A stretch of DNA of 64,000 nt from Clostridia bacterium (GCA_017516485.1 JAFXCH010000028.1:60947-124946), one strand, 5' to 3'. Shown: positions 43,663-57,255, numbered from the stretch's first letter. Program-made: numbers and translations. Notes: generated from the sequence alone by a model not told the origin.

Positions 43663-44592
43663 ATGAACAAAATCACAAAAATTGTTGCTCTCCTTATGGC
43701 TCTTGTTCTTTGCCTTTCTTTCGCAGCTTGCGGCGGTAAAGAGGATGAAGCACCCGCAACAACAATACCTGCAATGGGTGAAGTAACTGTAGCCGGCGAA
43801 AACGAAGAAGCAGATTTCGTAATCGCTACTAACCCCCCTGCTGAAGCTACAACAGCTGACGGTGAGGCAACAACAGTTGCAGGCGAAGTTACAACAGTTG
43901 CAGGTGAAACAACAACTGCTGCTCCGAGCGACAAGCCCACACAGCCTGTTATCGTAATGCCTCAGACAACAGCAGAAGTTGTTGCATACTTCAACAAGTC
44001 CGTTGATAACGTAAAGGCTAACGCAAAGACTGTTAAGCAGGAATATGTTAACAACTACCTTGCTGCTTCCGCAACAGTTCCCAGTGTACTTAACGGTGTT
44101 TACAAGATGCTTGGCGGCGATGAGTGGCTCAATCAAATGCTTGTAGACAACAGCCAGGGCGCAAAGACATTCTCTACTAAGGATGAAATCAAAGCAGGCT
44201 TCCCTGTAGAAAACCAGACATGGGCATCCAAGCTTACAGCAGACGATGTTAAGTCCGCAAAGTGTGAGCTCAAGGGTAAAATCTTTGTAATCACAATCGA
44301 GACAAAGCCCGACGGTAAGTCATCAACTATCGACTACGGTCAGGGTCACGCTCCCAAGGCTCTCAACGCTGTTCCTCCCCGTGTTATCAACGATAACATT
44401 CCCGGTGTCGCTACAAGCATCACAGGTACAGCAGCTATGAATTATCCCTACGGTAAGGTTGTTATCAAGGTTGATCCCATTACAGGTAATGTTCTTACAG
44501 CTGAATACGACGTTCAGTGGACAATCAACTTCGATAAGGCAGGCGCTATCATTCCGCTTGGCACAAGATCTTCTTACACAGTAACATTCTAA
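43663..44592 (+). CDS. Secreted lipoprotein with Thr-rich heptad repeats
   Basis: 309 residues. A type II signal peptide is clear: basic start (NKITK), hydrophobic core LLMALVLCLSF, cleavage before Cys23 (lipobox FAAC). Residues ~30-95 are a low-complexity Thr/Ala/Glu stalk with 7-residue repeats such as TTVAGEV and TTVAGET. The C-terminal ~200 residues form a globular domain with Tyr/Lys-rich strands (KVVIKVDPITGNVLTAEYDV) that I do not recognise. Probably anchored to the membrane and exposed. GAGAGGATG precedes the ATG; a terminator follows. Processing would use the lgt product encoded at 24979. Confidence 0.87.
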   Translation: MNKITKIVALLMALVLCLSFAACGGKEDEAPATTIPAMGEVTVAGENEEADFVIATNPPAEATTADGEATTVAGEVTTVAGETTTAAPSDKPTQPVIVMPQTTAEVVAYFNKSVDNVKANAKTVKQEYVNNYLAASATVPSVLNGVYKMLGGDEWLNQMLVDNSQGAKTFSTKDEIKAGFPVENQTWASKLTADDVKSAKCELKGKIFVITIETKPDGKSSTIDYGQGHAPKALNAVPPRVINDNIPGVATSITGTAAMNYPYGKVVIKVDPITGNVLTAEYDVQWTINFDKAGAIIPLGTRSSYTVTF

Positions 44593-44603
44593 ATTTAAAC
44601 ATA

Positions 44604-44638
44604 AAATTCCCGCTCTCTTGCAGAGTGGGAATTTTTTT
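44604..44638 (+). terminator. Terminator of the lipoprotein gene
   Basis: 13-bp stem AAATTCCCGCTCT (44604-44616)/AGAGTGGGAATTT (44622-44634), one G-T pair, followed by a T run. Confidence 0.9.
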
Positions 44639-44668
44639 ATATCCTGTTCAGCATTTAGCGTTTTTATG

Positions 44669-44697
44669 TTGATTTATATTTATATTTTTGATAAAAT
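44669..44697 (+). promoter_or_regulatory. Promoter of ligA
   Basis: TTGATT (44669-44674), 17-base spacer, TAAAAT (44692-44697), about 50 bases before the start codon. Confidence 0.55.
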
Positions 44698-44706
44698 AAA
44701 GGGTAA

Positions 44707-47685
<2,979 letters not shown>

Positions 47686-47745
47686 TTTTTAAATCACACC
47701 TAAAAAAGAATGTAGATATAATATCATAAAATTTATCTTTAATCA

Positions 47746-48024
47746 ATGCTTTTTGAAACAGCAATGAATATGGTTTTGAAAGTAATATTTCCGCCACAGC
47801 TTTGTTAAAAATCCTTGCAATAGCCTCGTATTCCTTCGGATTTTTGCCTTGCTGTGACAAAAATCTTCTCTTTCAAAACTGCTTCACATCTGAAATTCAA
47901 TATCTTATGTGCAGTCGGGTATTTCTTCTCTGCAGGCATACTGTCGTATGTCAAAGAGAAAAATGCTCGAATGTGCGTGAGATATTGCATTTAAGACATA
48001 TTGGATTGCTGTTTCAAAAAGCAT
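47746..48024. mobile_element. MITE-like element with 20-bp perfect terminal inverted repeats
   Basis: ATGCTTTTTGAAACAGCAAT at 47746-47765 reappears as its exact complement at 48005-48024, bounding a 279-bp noncoding unit. Just inside, both ends also share an imperfect block (AATATG..TTT..AA..AATAT). An inner dyad, CACAGC..AAAAATCC against GGATTTTT..GCTGTG (about 47796-47873), adds structure. Short frames inside it have no credible ribosome binding site. No transposase and no clear target-site duplication seen. It ends 6 bases before the uvrB ribosome binding site, so the uvrB promoter is either inside the element or upstream of it. Confidence 0.72.
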
Positions 48025-48044
48025 ATAAAAGGAGAGTGATAACA

Positions 48045-50003
48045 GTGGATAAATTCGTGCTTCATTCAAAGTACAAGCCTACAGGTGACCAGCCTCAGGC
48101 GATAAAAGCACTTGTTGACGGCGTAAATAAAGGCCTTGATGAGCAGACTCTGCTCGGTGTAACAGGCTCGGGTAAAACTTTTACAATGGCCAATGTTATC
48201 GCTCAGGTCAATAAACCGACCCTTGTGCTTGCACACAATAAAACTCTTGCTGCACAGCTTTGCACTGAATTCCGCGAGTTTTTCCCCGAGAATGCGGTTG
48301 AATATTTTGTTTCATATTACGATTATTATCAGCCCGAAGCATATCTTCCCACAACCGATACCTATATCGAAAAGGATTCGGCTGTTAACGATGAAATCGA
48401 TAAACTCCGTCACTCTGCAACCTGTGCACTGGCTGAGCGCAGGGATGTTATAATTGTGGCATCGGTTTCGTGTATATACACTCTTGGTAGCCCCTTTGAC
48501 TATAAAAATATGCTCATTTCGCTCCGACCCGGTATGGAGAAAAGCCGTGAAGAGCTTATTGAAAAGCTCGTAAGTATCCAGTATGAGCGTAACGATATAA
48601 ACTTTATCCGTAACAAATTCCGTGTTCGTGGTGATGTTGTCGAGATTTTTCCTGCGTATTCGTCGGATACAGCGATACGTGTTGAGTTTTTCGGTGACGA
48701 GATTGACCGCATAAGTGAAATTAATGTTCTCACGGGTGATGTCAAGTCTGTGCTGAGCCATGCAGCAATATATCCTGCATCGCACTATGTAATTCCGCAG
48801 GAGAAGATGGAAGAAGCAATAGGCAGAATATTTGACGAGATGACTCAGGTATATGCCAAGTTTGTCGAAGAAGGTAAGCTTCTCGAAGCGCAGCGTATAA
48901 AGCAGAGGACAGAGTATGATATCGAAATGTTGCGTGAAACAGGTTTCTGCAAGGGTATCGAAAACTATTCCCGCGTGCTTTCGGGTATGCCTCCGGGCTC
49001 TGTACCGTTTACGCTTCTCAATTATTTTCCCGATGATTTCCTGCTGTTTGTTGACGAGTCACACGTTACTCTTCCGCAAGTCAGAGGCATGATAGGCGGA
49101 GACAGAGCAAGAAAAGAAAACCTTGTAAATTTCGGTTTCCGTTTGCCGTCGGCATTTGATAACAGACCGCTGACATTTGATGAATTCTACGTTCGTACGG
49201 GTCAGAAGATTTTTGTCAGTGCAACTCCGGGTGAGTTTGAGCGTAACAAAAGCGCACAGATTGCAGAGCAGTTAATCCGCCCGACAGGTCTGCTTGACCC
49301 TGAAATTTCTGTCAGACCTACCGAGGGTCAGATTGATGACCTGCTCGGTGAAATCAATAAACGCACAGCCAAGGGTGAGCGTGTGCTCGTAACCACGCTT
49401 ACAAAAAAAATGGCAGAAAATCTTACGGATTATTTCTCCGATATGGGTATTAATGTGCGTTATATGCATCACGATATTGACACAATCGAGCGTATGCAAC
49501 TTATACGCGGACTGCGACTCGGCGAGTTTGATGTGCTCGTCGGTATCAACTTGTTGCGTGAAGGTCTCGATATACCCGAGGTGTCGCTTGTTGCGATACT
49601 TGATGCAGATAAAGAGGGCTTTCTTCGAAGCGAAACCTCACTTATTCAGACAATAGGCCGTGCGGCACGTAATGCAAACGGCGAGGTAATAATGTATGCC
49701 GACAGCGTAACACCGTCTATGGAACGTGCACTTGAAGAAACTGCACGACGCCGTGAAAAGCAGATGGCTTACAACGAAGAGCACGGCATAACTCCGCAGA
49801 CGATTATAAAGGATGTATCTGAAATTCTTGAAATTTCATCGGGCGCTGACAGTGTCAAGGCCGATAAACAGCTCAGCCGTATAGAGCGTGAGCAGCTTAT
49901 AAAGCAGCTTACCGCAGAGATGAAAGCTGCGGCAAAAATACTTGAATTTGAACATGCCGCACAGCTTCGTGACAGAATTGAGAAACTCAGACGAGGTAAA
50001 TAA
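48045..50003 (+). CDS. uvrB: Excinuclease ABC subunit B
   Basis: Damage-verifying helicase-like subunit of nucleotide excision repair. 652 residues: Walker [11 protein letters not shown] near 40, the beta-hairpin [10 protein letters not shown] near 100, helicase motifs DESHVTL and QTIGRAARN, and a C-terminal UVR motif ([24 protein letters not shown]) that binds UvrC. The frame is open 81 codons upstream, but the start is taken as GTG at 48045 because AAAAGGAG lies about 10 bases before it and homology begins there. One base before uvrA. Confidence 0.96.
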   Translation: MDKFVLHSKYKPTGDQPQAIKALVDGVNKGLDEQTLLGVTGSGKTFTMANVIAQVNKPTLVLAHNKTLAAQLCTEFREFFPENAVEYFVSYYDYYQPEAYLPTTDTYIEKDSAVNDEIDKLRHSATCALAERRDVIIVASVSCIYTLGSPFDYKNMLISLRPGMEKSREELIEKLVSIQYERNDINFIRNKFRVRGDVVEIFPAYSSDTAIRVEFFGDEIDRISEINVLTGDVKSVLSHAAIYPASHYVIPQEKMEEAIGRIFDEMTQVYAKFVEEGKLLEAQRIKQRTEYDIEMLRETGFCKGIENYSRVLSGMPPGSVPFTLLNYFPDDFLLFVDESHVTLPQVRGMIGGDRARKENLVNFGFRLPSAFDNRPLTFDEFYVRTGQKIFVSATPGEFERNKSAQIAEQLIRPTGLLDPEISVRPTEGQIDDLLGEINKRTAKGERVLVTTLTKKMAENLTDYFSDMGINVRYMHHDIDTIERMQLIRGLRLGEFDVLVGINLLREGLDIPEVSLVAILDADKEGFLRSETSLIQTIGRAARNANGEVIMYADSVTPSMERALEETARRREKQMAYNEEHGITPQTIIKDVSEILEISSGADSVKADKQLSRIEREQLIKQLTAEMKAAAKILEFEHAAQLRDRIEKLRRGK

Positions 50004-52826
50004 ATGAGAGAGAAAAAAATACTGGTAAAAGGAGCAAGGGCTCATAACCTTAAAAATATTGACGTTGAGATTCCGCGCGATAAGCTCGTTGTTTTTACGG
50101 GACTTTCGGGCTCGGGCAAATCGTCACTTGCGTTTGATACGATTTATGCCGAGGGTCAGCGTCGCTACGTTGAGTCGCTGTCCAGCTATGCAAGGCAGTT
50201 TTTGGGCCAGATGGAAAAGCCGGATGTCGATTATATAGAGGGTCTGTCACCCGCAATTTCGATCGACCAAAAAACGACATCAAAAAATCCGCGCTCAACA
50301 GTCGGTACGGTAACCGAAATTTACGATTATCTGCGTCTGCTGTGGGCTCGTGTCGGTGTGCCTCACTGTCCCGAGTGCGGCAGAGAAATCAGGAAACAGA
50401 CGGTTGACGATATTGTCGGCAAGATTCTTGAGCTGCCCGAGGGCACAAAGCTTCAGATTCTTGCACCCGTTGTCAGAGGGCAGAAGGGTGAACACATAAA
50501 GGTGTTTGAATCAGCGCGAAAGGGCGGATATGTGCGTGCCCGTGTTGACGGCAACCTCTATGAGCTTACCGAAACAATAAAGCTTGAAAAAAATAAGCGT
50601 CACGATATAGAGATAATTGTCGACCGCCTTGTTGTCAAGGAGTCTATCCGTTCAAGGCTTGCCGACTCGGTTGAAACGGCGGCAAATCTTGCGGAGGGTC
50701 TTGTGCTCTGCGATGTAATAGGCGGCGAAGAACTTCTTTTTTCGCAGAATTATGCCTGCCCCGACCACGGTACTTGCATCGAAGAGCTTGAACCGAGAAT
50801 GTTCTCATTCAACAATCCCTACGGTGCGTGTCCCACCTGTGCGGGTCTTGGTATTTTTATGAAAATCGACCCCGATATTATAATTCCCGATAAATCACTT
50901 TCGGTCAACGGCGGTGCAATCAAGGCAAGCGGTTGGAGTATTACCGACAGCGGCAGTATTGCAAGAATGTATTTTGAGGGTCTTGCAAAGCACTATAAAT
51001 TTTCGCTTGATACACCGATTGAAGAACTGCCTAAAAAGATTATTGATATAATTCTTTACGGTACAAACGGCGAGAAATTTACAATGGAGCGCAATACACA
51101 GTTTATGCAGGGCACATACCGCTCTGATTTTGAGGGTGTTATAACTAACCTTGAGCGCAGATACAACGAAACAAACAGCGATGCGATGCGCGGTGAGGTT
51201 GAGCAGTATATGTCCGAGCAGTCTTGTCCTGACTGTAAGGGTGCAAGGCTCAAAAAAGAGGTGCTTTGCGTAACCGTAGGCGGTATGAATATCGAAGAGT
51301 TTACGCGTATGCCGATTGCCGAAGAGCTTGACTTTATTAATAAGCTCACACTTTCCGAGCGTGATATGAAAATCGCAAGGCTTATTCTTCGTGAAATCAG
51401 AGAACGACTCAGCTTTCTTATGAGCGTTGGCCTTGAGTATCTCACACTTGCAAGAGGTGCGGGTACACTTTCGGGCGGTGAAAGCCAGCGTATAAGGCTT
51501 GCAACGCAAATAGGTTCGTCTCTTACGGGTGTGCTCTATATTCTTGATGAGCCGAGTATAGGTCTGCATCAGCGTGATAATTCCCGTCTTATCGAAACTC
51601 TGCGTCACCTGCGTGATATTGACAACACACTTATTGTTGTTGAGCACGATGAGGAAACTATAATGAGTGCCGACTATGTTGTTGATGTAGGCCCGGGACC
51701 CGGTATTCATGGCGGTAAAATTGTCTGCAGCGGTACACCTGAAGAGATTATGCAGTGCGAAGAATCCGTTACCGGTCAGTATCTGAGCGGAAAGAAGAAA
51801 ATTCCCGTGCCTGACAGCCGTCGCAAGGGCAACGGAAAGAAACTTGAAATTATTGGTGCGAGGGAAAATAACCTCAAAAATATCGATGTTACGATACCTC
51901 TGGGTACTCTTACCTGCGTTACAGGTGTTTCGGGCTCGGGTAAATCGTCGCTTATAAACGAAATACTCAACAAAAAGCTTGCTGCAGAGCTTAACGGAGC
52001 ACGCAAGTATGCAGGTAAACACGATAAAATAAAAGGCATTCAGCATCTTGATAAGGTGATAAATATCGACCAGTCGCCGATAGGCAGAACACCTCGATCA
52101 AACCCTGCGACATATACGGGTGTGTTTACTGATATACGCGATTTGTTTGCCGCAACGACTGATTCGAAAATCCGCGGCTATAAGGCAAACCGTTTCTCAT
52201 TCAACGTAAAGGGCGGCAGATGCGAAGCCTGCCAGGGTGACGGTATTGTTAAGATTGAGATGAATTTTCTTGCCGATATCTACGTGCCGTGTGACGTCTG
52301 CCACGGAGCACGTTATAACCGCGAAACTCTCGAGGTTAAATACGGCGGAAAATCCATTTTTGATGTGCTTGAAATGACCGTTGAAGAAGGTTTGTCTTTC
52401 TTTTCTGCAGTGCCGAAGGTTAAACGTAAGCTTCAGACGCTGTACGATGTCGGCCTCGGTTACATCAAAATAGGTCAGCCTGCTACCACTCTTTCGGGCG
52501 GTGAAGCACAGCGCGTAAAGCTTGCAACCGAGCTTGCGATAATTGCTACAGGCAAGACCATTTATATTCTTGATGAGCCTACAACGGGTCTTCATACAGC
52601 CGACGTGCACAGACTTATAACCGTACTTCAGAAGCTGGTTGACAGCGGCAATACAGTGCTTGTAATTGAGCACAACCTTGACGTTATCAAAACAGCTGAC
52701 TATATTATTGACCTCGGACCTGAGGGCGGTAATAAGGGTGGCGAGATTGTTGCTTGCGGTACACCCGAAGAGGTTGCCGAGTGTGAAAAATCATATACAG
52801 GTCAGTATCTGAAAAAGATGTTATGA
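50004..52826 (+). CDS. uvrA: Excinuclease ABC subunit A
   Basis: ABC-type ATPase that finds bulky DNA lesions and hands them to UvrB. 940 residues with two ATPase modules: Walker [11 protein letters not shown] near the N terminus and [10 protein letters not shown] near 645; signatures LSGGESQR and LSGGEAQR; zinc modules at [10 protein letters not shown] (first) and [10 protein letters not shown]...CDVCHGARY (second). Full length. Starts right after the uvrB stop and is followed by a strong terminator. The uvrB-uvrA order is standard in Firmicutes. Confidence 0.98.
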   Translation: MREKKILVKGARAHNLKNIDVEIPRDKLVVFTGLSGSGKSSLAFDTIYAEGQRRYVESLSSYARQFLGQMEKPDVDYIEGLSPAISIDQKTTSKNPRSTVGTVTEIYDYLRLLWARVGVPHCPECGREIRKQTVDDIVGKILELPEGTKLQILAPVVRGQKGEHIKVFESARKGGYVRARVDGNLYELTETIKLEKNKRHDIEIIVDRLVVKESIRSRLADSVETAANLAEGLVLCDVIGGEELLFSQNYACPDHGTCIEELEPRMFSFNNPYGACPTCAGLGIFMKIDPDIIIPDKSLSVNGGAIKASGWSITDSGSIARMYFEGLAKHYKFSLDTPIEELPKKIIDIILYGTNGEKFTMERNTQFMQGTYRSDFEGVITNLERRYNETNSDAMRGEVEQYMSEQSCPDCKGARLKKEVLCVTVGGMNIEEFTRMPIAEELDFINKLTLSERDMKIARLILREIRERLSFLMSVGLEYLTLARGAGTLSGGESQRIRLATQIGSSLTGVLYILDEPSIGLHQRDNSRLIETLRHLRDIDNTLIVVEHDEETIMSADYVVDVGPGPGIHGGKIVCSGTPEEIMQCEESVTGQYLSGKKKIPVPDSRRKGNGKKLEIIGARENNLKNIDVTIPLGTLTCVTGVSGSGKSSLINEILNKKLAAELNGARKYAGKHDKIKGIQHLDKVINIDQSPIGRTPRSNPATYTGVFTDIRDLFAATTDSKIRGYKANRFSFNVKGGRCEACQGDGIVKIEMNFLADIYVPCDVCHGARYNRETLEVKYGGKSIFDVLEMTVEEGLSFFSAVPKVKRKLQTLYDVGLGYIKIGQPATTLSGGEAQRVKLATELAIIATGKTIYILDEPTTGLHTADVHRLITVLQKLVDSGNTVLVIEHNLDVIKTADYIIDLGPEGGNKGGEIVACGTPEEVAECEKSYTGQYLKKML

Positions 52827-52831
52827 TATAC

Positions 52832-52870
52832 AAAAGGCTTGCAAAGGTGTTTAACCTCTGCAAGCCTTTT
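52832..52870. terminator. Bidirectional terminator between uvrA and the GH16 gene
   Basis: AAAAGGCTTGCA (52832-52843) and its complement (52859-52870), with an inner AGGT/ACCT pairing. U-rich in both directions; lies between stops at 52826 (+) and 52875 (-). Confidence 0.9.
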
Positions 52871-52874
52871 GATG

Positions 52875-53798
52875 TTATTCAGCTATCTGATAAATCCTTA
52901 CGTAGTCTACGATGAATTCACTGTGGTATGTTTCTTTGTCGAGCGGTTCAAGTGCCGATGCATCGGGTACTTCAAGTGAAACTCTGACCTCTTCTTCAAC
53001 CTGAGATGTGCCGTTGCCAAAGGAAGTGCGTGCAGTCTCAACACCGTTGATGTAGAATATGTACTCGTCTTCTGTCCACTTTACGCCGTATGTGTTGTAC
53101 TCGTTATAGATATCTTTACCGTAGAAAGCACCGAGCATACGTGACTGGTAACCCTCTGTTGCACCGTCAACACCTGCACAGTGAATTGTCTGGGTAACGG
53201 AATCGTGCATAGTTTTTCTGCCATAGTAGGGAGCTTCAAAGATATCTATCTCTGCGCCGCCGATACCGCCCTTGGAGTATTCAGCCTCGTACGGATGAGC
53301 ACCCATAATCCAGAATGCACTCCAGAAGCCGCCGCCGTCACTGACTTTACAGCGGATTTCGTAGTAGCCCTGCTTGTACCATTTTTTTAGAGCAAGGTCG
53401 CCTGCATACCAGCCGGCACCAAACTGACCGTCTTCAAGGTATTCTGCGGTAATAACGCAATTGCCGTCTTTTACTTCTACCTGGCTGGGTGTACGATAGC
53501 CGCCGCGGCGTACACCGGTGTTGCAGTATTTCCATACGTCGGTATTGAGTGTATCGCCCTCAAACTGATCTTCAAAAACAAGGCTGTATCCGTCAAGGTT
53601 GAGCTCTTCGCCGCGCGGAGTTGTAGGGTAATCGAAAATCGTAAGACCGAAAAGCTCGATAATTGCAAGTATTGCGGCGATTGCACCTCTTATACTTTTA
53701 GATGTGAAAATCTTTTTGAACTGAATTTTCTGCTGTTCGACACCCCACATCTGTCTGGGAGCGAGTTTAAGTACTTCGGTTAAGAATTTTTCAAACAT
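52875..53798 (-). CDS. Membrane-anchored GH16 glycoside hydrolase (beta-glucanase/laminarinase type)
   Basis: 307 residues. The N terminus (1-35) is charged, then one hydrophobic helix at about 36-56 (RGAIAAILAIIELFGLTIF) acts as an uncleaved anchor or signal. Residues ~65-307 are a GH16 jelly roll: YSLVFEDQFEGDTLNTDVWKY, FWSAFWIMG, and the catalytic motif EIDIFE at 183-188 (Glu183 nucleophile, Asp185, Glu188 acid/base). GH16 enzymes cut beta-1,3/1,4-glucans, galactans or related polymers; the exact substrate is not readable. Eighteen bases after the GxGYxYP-type gene, so co-transcribed. AAGGAG precedes the ATG. Confidence 0.9.
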   Translation of the reverse strand: MFEKFLTEVLKLAPRQMWGVEQQKIQFKKIFTSKSIRGAIAAILAIIELFGLTIFDYPTTPRGEELNLDGYSLVFEDQFEGDTLNTDVWKYCNTGVRRGGYRTPSQVEVKDGNCVITAEYLEDGQFGAGWYAGDLALKKWYKQGYYEIRCKVSDGGGFWSAFWIMGAHPYEAEYSKGGIGGAEIDIFEAPYYGRKTMHDSVTQTIHCAGVDGATEGYQSRMLGAFYGKDIYNEYNTYGVKWTEDEYIFYINGVETARTSFGNGTSQVEEEVRVSLEVPDASALEPLDKETYHSEFIVDYVRIYQIAE

Positions 53799-53816
53799 AA
53801 GTCTTCTCCTTAATAT

Positions 53817-55517
53817 TTATCTTTCAGGTTTTGCATTCTTGTGCGGTACATTTTTGGTTACTGCTGCAACCAGTTCGTCTGCAGAGATTACCTCAATATT
53901 GTCGCCGAGATTCTGTACGAAATATCTGAGGCTTGCAGGGCTGACCGTCCAGGGGTGTACATTGATTACGGTGTAGCCGTTTATTGAGTTGATGTCAGCA
54001 GGGTAGGTATTGATAACGTCTGCCTGCTCTTTGAGCCATTCCTCAGTTACCTGTGACATATCACCGCTCGGGTGCCAAAGTGAGTATCCGACGCTTACAA
54101 AAGGCTTGTCGTTAGCAAAGAAAACTCTGCCGCGACCGCCGCCGTAGCCGTTAGTGTACGGGTCGGGGTCAACCTGAAGTATACCGCCCTTGATGTTATC
54201 ATATCTTGCAAAATACTCAAGCTTGTGTGCGTAAGATGCGAACTCAAGCTCATTGTTGATTTCATCGAGCAGAGTCATTGTTGTCATTCCGCTCTTAAGC
54301 ATTGTTGCAGCTGTGAGGTCGGAGTATGCGCTGACTTCACTTGGTGACATTTTTGAAATTCTTGCGTAACCTGCACCGGAGGGACCTGTGATAAATGAGT
54401 CGTCGCCCTTGTTGGCAATTGCTTTTTTGACAGCTGTGGGTGAGAATTTATACATCTGCGGTGCAAATGTCCATGTCAGCGGAATATCCATATCTTCGTA
54501 TGACTGCCATGTGTGGAATTCGCTGAATCCGTTTGAAATCCACTGTGCATTATCACCGTCACTGTATACGATTGCGACGTAGTGTTTTGTCGGGTCAAGC
54601 TCGGGTGCTTCAACTTCCTGACCGAGTGAGCCGAGCTCCATCTTGTTGCAGGTGAGGATGCTCATATTAAAGCTGTGATCAGAGGGGATTACATAGTGAC
54701 CGAAGCGAGAAGCACACTGTGTGAATTTAATCTCATACTGACACCATCCGAGAATCATAGAGCCTGTTTCAAGGTCGCTGAAAACCATATCACGGAATGC
54801 TCTGCCTACGTAGTCAGCATCTTCGATATAGGTGATGAAAATCTTCTGCTGTACCGCAAGGTCACGCAGACCGGATGCATATGAGTAGAGGTGAACAAGA
54901 CAATCCTTACGGAAGAAATCCTTATGCTTTTCATAGAAATCACGCTCGTGAGTGAAATCGAGCACTGTTGTTGAAAGGTCGTGCTTCTTTTCCATGCCGA
55001 GTGATTTTACCGTTTCTTCTAAAGATACGGGCACTGCAAGCCAGCCGTATACGGTTGCGTAGTTGAACGCAAGGTTCAGCTGTGCGTGGGTTTCGCTGTC
55101 GGTGAAAAGAACATAGCCATTATCTTTGATGTGAGAAGCAAAACGGGGGATAAGATTTTTGAGTGTCCAATAATTGCCGTTTTCATCGGTGTATGACAGA
55201 GTACAGCCCTGATCTTTTAAATCCTGCAGCTCGGTCTTGGAATCTTGACCGTAGTTGACAAAAATTGTAGCTTCTGTACGGCCGACAAGACCCTGGAGAC
55301 ATTGTATTGCCATACGCTCGTCCTTGGAGATCCTGCCTGATTCGACTACAATAATTTCGTCCGCGAGGGGAATGTCGTCAAACTCATTGATTACTGACTC
55401 AAGGTCAGCTTCGCTTATGGGCTCGGGAATAATGCCGGGAATAAAAGAGGATATGCCATTGGTTATGTACATAATAATTGCCAGCATAAGTCCGATTGCG
55501 GATTTTATGGTTGCCAT
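53817..55517 (-). CDS. GxGYxYP-type putative glycoside hydrolase, membrane-anchored
   Basis: 566 residues. After MATIKSA a hydrophobic helix (about 7-30, GLMLAIIMYITNGISSFIP) should anchor it outside the membrane. The body resembles proteins with the GxGYxYP domain: an N-terminal beta-alpha domain (AIQCLQGLVGRTEATIFVNYG), YVAIVYSDGDNAQW, then the motif region ITGPSGAGYARIS, where the signature is degenerate (GAGYAR), and a C-terminal DPYTNGYGGGRGRVFF stretch. Function in the family is not established. The start at 55517 has GGAGTG upstream; the frame extends 13 codons further. It has its own promoter behind a terminator. Confidence 0.75.
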   Translation of the reverse strand: MATIKSAIGLMLAIIMYITNGISSFIPGIIPEPISEADLESVINEFDDIPLADEIIVVESGRISKDERMAIQCLQGLVGRTEATIFVNYGQDSKTELQDLKDQGCTLSYTDENGNYWTLKNLIPRFASHIKDNGYVLFTDSETHAQLNLAFNYATVYGWLAVPVSLEETVKSLGMEKKHDLSTTVLDFTHERDFYEKHKDFFRKDCLVHLYSYASGLRDLAVQQKIFITYIEDADYVGRAFRDMVFSDLETGSMILGWCQYEIKFTQCASRFGHYVIPSDHSFNMSILTCNKMELGSLGQEVEAPELDPTKHYVAIVYSDGDNAQWISNGFSEFHTWQSYEDMDIPLTWTFAPQMYKFSPTAVKKAIANKGDDSFITGPSGAGYARISKMSPSEVSAYSDLTAATMLKSGMTTMTLLDEINNELEFASYAHKLEYFARYDNIKGGILQVDPDPYTNGYGGGRGRVFFANDKPFVSVGYSLWHPSGDMSQVTEEWLKEQADVINTYPADINSINGYTVINVHPWTVSPASLRYFVQNLGDNIEVISADELVAAVTKNVPHKNAKPER

Positions 55518-55547
55518 AATATCACACTCCATTAATTTAATAATCTG

Positions 55548-55576
55548 ATTATACACAATTACTTCTAAATAAGCAA
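55548..55576 (-). promoter_or_regulatory. Promoter of the GxGYxYP-GH16 transcript
   Basis: On the - strand TTGCTT (55571-55576), 17-base spacer, TATAAT (55548-55553), just past the terminator of the upstream gene and about 31 bases before the start codon. Confidence 0.6.
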
Positions 55577-55580
55577 TAAG

Positions 55581-55616
55581 AAAAATCCGCCTGAAGTAAA
55601 TTTCAAGCGGATTTTT
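55581..55616 (-). terminator. Terminator after the beta-propeller-like gene
   Basis: AAAAATCCGC (55581-55590) and GCGGATTTTT (55607-55616), with an inner TGAA/TTCA pairing; 11 bases past the stop at 55627 on -. U-rich on both sides. Confidence 0.88.
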
Positions 55617-55626
55617 GTGAATTTAA

Positions 55627-57210
55627 TTATTCAGCGGAATCCTTAACGGAGATAATACCGTTGAATACACCGACATAAAGTGTGTCGTTGGGGCCGATTG
55701 TGATCGGGCCGTAGCTGTTGTTCCAGTTTCTGCCGATACCTGTGAATATCTTGAATACGGTTTCGCCTGTATCGAAGTCAACAGCTGTGAGATACCATGC
55801 AACCTTGTTTGCGGGGATGCCATCGTCATCGGTGTCCTCTGCATCGTCATACTCTCTTGTGTAGAGGTAAACGAGGCCGTTCTTTGTTGAAAGCTTGGGA
55901 ACAACCGTGCAGGAAGCTTCCTGGCTTTCCCATGCTATGAATGCATCTGTACAGTCAGCGTTGAGGTCTATTCTTACAACGCCGGGCTCACTTGTCGGGT
56001 CTGTTACAAGGAAACCTGAACCGGACTCGGAGTAGTTGTTTTCGACGATGAATGAACGGCCGTGAGCGATAAGGCTGTTTTCACTTACGCTCTTGCCCTT
56101 TGTGAATACGGGAACTTCAGCGATGATGTCACCGTTGTCACGGTCGTAGATACATACGTGAACCTGTTCGTCAGCGTTGTCTGTGATAGCAACAACCTTC
56201 TTGATGCTGCCGTCAGAGCAGGGAACATCGAGAAGTGTAGGTGTAGTGCCGCTGCCCTGGTTGATAGCACCGGGCTTAAGTGTTGTACCGCGGTCGTAAG
56301 ATGTTCTCCAAGTGTAGATGGGTGTGCCGTCTTCATCAATGTCAAAACGGTACATTGCGTGGTCGGATACGATGTAAACACCGTCTTCAGCCATACCGAA
56401 TGTGTTCTGGATTTCTTCGCCCTTGCCTTCAAATGTAAGCTTGGTGACAAATACCTTATCTGTACCCTTTTCGATGTAGCCTACTTCACCGGGACGTGTT
56501 ACAAACCAGATGTTACCCTTGTAGTCGGGCATAGCGTCTGTGATGTATGAGCCTTCGGGGAGATAGCTGCTTATATCGTATTCTTTTTCAACTTTCCACT
56601 CGGGTGTGCCTGTTGATTCGTCAACGTAGTAAATCTGGATTACGTTCTCAGAGTTACCGATGATCGGCTTGTCACCTTCGTAAAGGTGGCAGTAAGCACC
56701 GCCTGAAGTATCGCTGGAGATTGATGCAAAGTCAAATCTCTTGATAGCTTCGATTGTTGAGGGACGCTGGGGAAGACGTGTTTCAGCAAGAATTTCAAGT
56801 GTATCGGGATCAAGAAGAAGAAGGCGGAAGCCGACTACATTACCGCTGATACACATAATTCTGCCCTGGCTGTCGAACATACATGTTGCGACAAGACCGC
56901 CGAAAACGTTAAGAGAGCGACTCTTAACAACGGGATTGACACCGAGGGGGCCCATGTTGTTATAACAGCCTGTATTGTAGGAGTTACCGTGCATACCGTT
57001 TCTGCCCTCTTCTGCAAGGTAGGGGTTCTGAGGAACAACGATTTCGTCCATAGGGTCTGCGACTGCAACTTCACCCATAAACTCCGGGCACTTGTCAGCT
57101 GCACCGGGCTGACGGATAGCACCGCCGGGGCTGAGAAATGTCATCAGGAACGCTGAAATAACAGTGAGAACCTTGATGAATACTTTTGATGCAAAGATTG
57201 CTTCAAGCAT
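55627..57210 (-). CDS. Secreted/membrane-anchored beta-propeller-like protein of unknown function
   Basis: 527 residues. An N-terminal hydrophobic segment at about 8-32 (KVFIKVLTVISAFLMTFLSPGG) marks export; there is no lipobox. The rest is beta-rich with repeated blade-like units ending in patterns such as DSQGRIMCISG, DYKGNIWFVTRPG, EDGVYIVSDHAMYRFDIDEDG, KNGLVYLYTREYDD and GPNDTLYVGVFNGII, consistent with an NHL/PQQ/SMP30-like propeller. No catalytic motif recognised. AAAGGAAA precedes the ATG. It heads the three-gene group but ends with its own terminator, and is divergent from the Gfo/Idh/MocA gene. Confidence 0.8.
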   Translation of the reverse strand: MLEAIFASKVFIKVLTVISAFLMTFLSPGGAIRQPGAADKCPEFMGEVAVADPMDEIVVPQNPYLAEEGRNGMHGNSYNTGCYNNMGPLGVNPVVKSRSLNVFGGLVATCMFDSQGRIMCISGNVVGFRLLLLDPDTLEILAETRLPQRPSTIEAIKRFDFASISSDTSGGAYCHLYEGDKPIIGNSENVIQIYYVDESTGTPEWKVEKEYDISSYLPEGSYITDAMPDYKGNIWFVTRPGEVGYIEKGTDKVFVTKLTFEGKGEEIQNTFGMAEDGVYIVSDHAMYRFDIDEDGTPIYTWRTSYDRGTTLKPGAINQGSGTTPTLLDVPCSDGSIKKVVAITDNADEQVHVCIYDRDNGDIIAEVPVFTKGKSVSENSLIAHGRSFIVENNYSESGSGFLVTDPTSEPGVVRIDLNADCTDAFIAWESQEASCTVVPKLSTKNGLVYLYTREYDDAEDTDDDGIPANKVAWYLTAVDFDTGETVFKIFTGIGRNWNNSYGPITIGPNDTLYVGVFNGIISVKDSAE

Positions 57211-57255
57211 AATTTGATTTCCTTTCTTTTTTATTTTGCCAAATTTGCCAAAAAA

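Noticed and set aside
47802-48044. N-terminal extension of UvrB by 81 codons
   Set aside because: UvrB homology and the ribosome binding site both place the start at GTG 48045; the extension is MITE-like element sequence.
50895-52046. 383-codon open frame on the - strand
   Set aside because: Lies wholly antisense to uvrA, which is certain; Cys/Thr/Asn-rich translation, no ribosome binding site. A shadow of codon bias.
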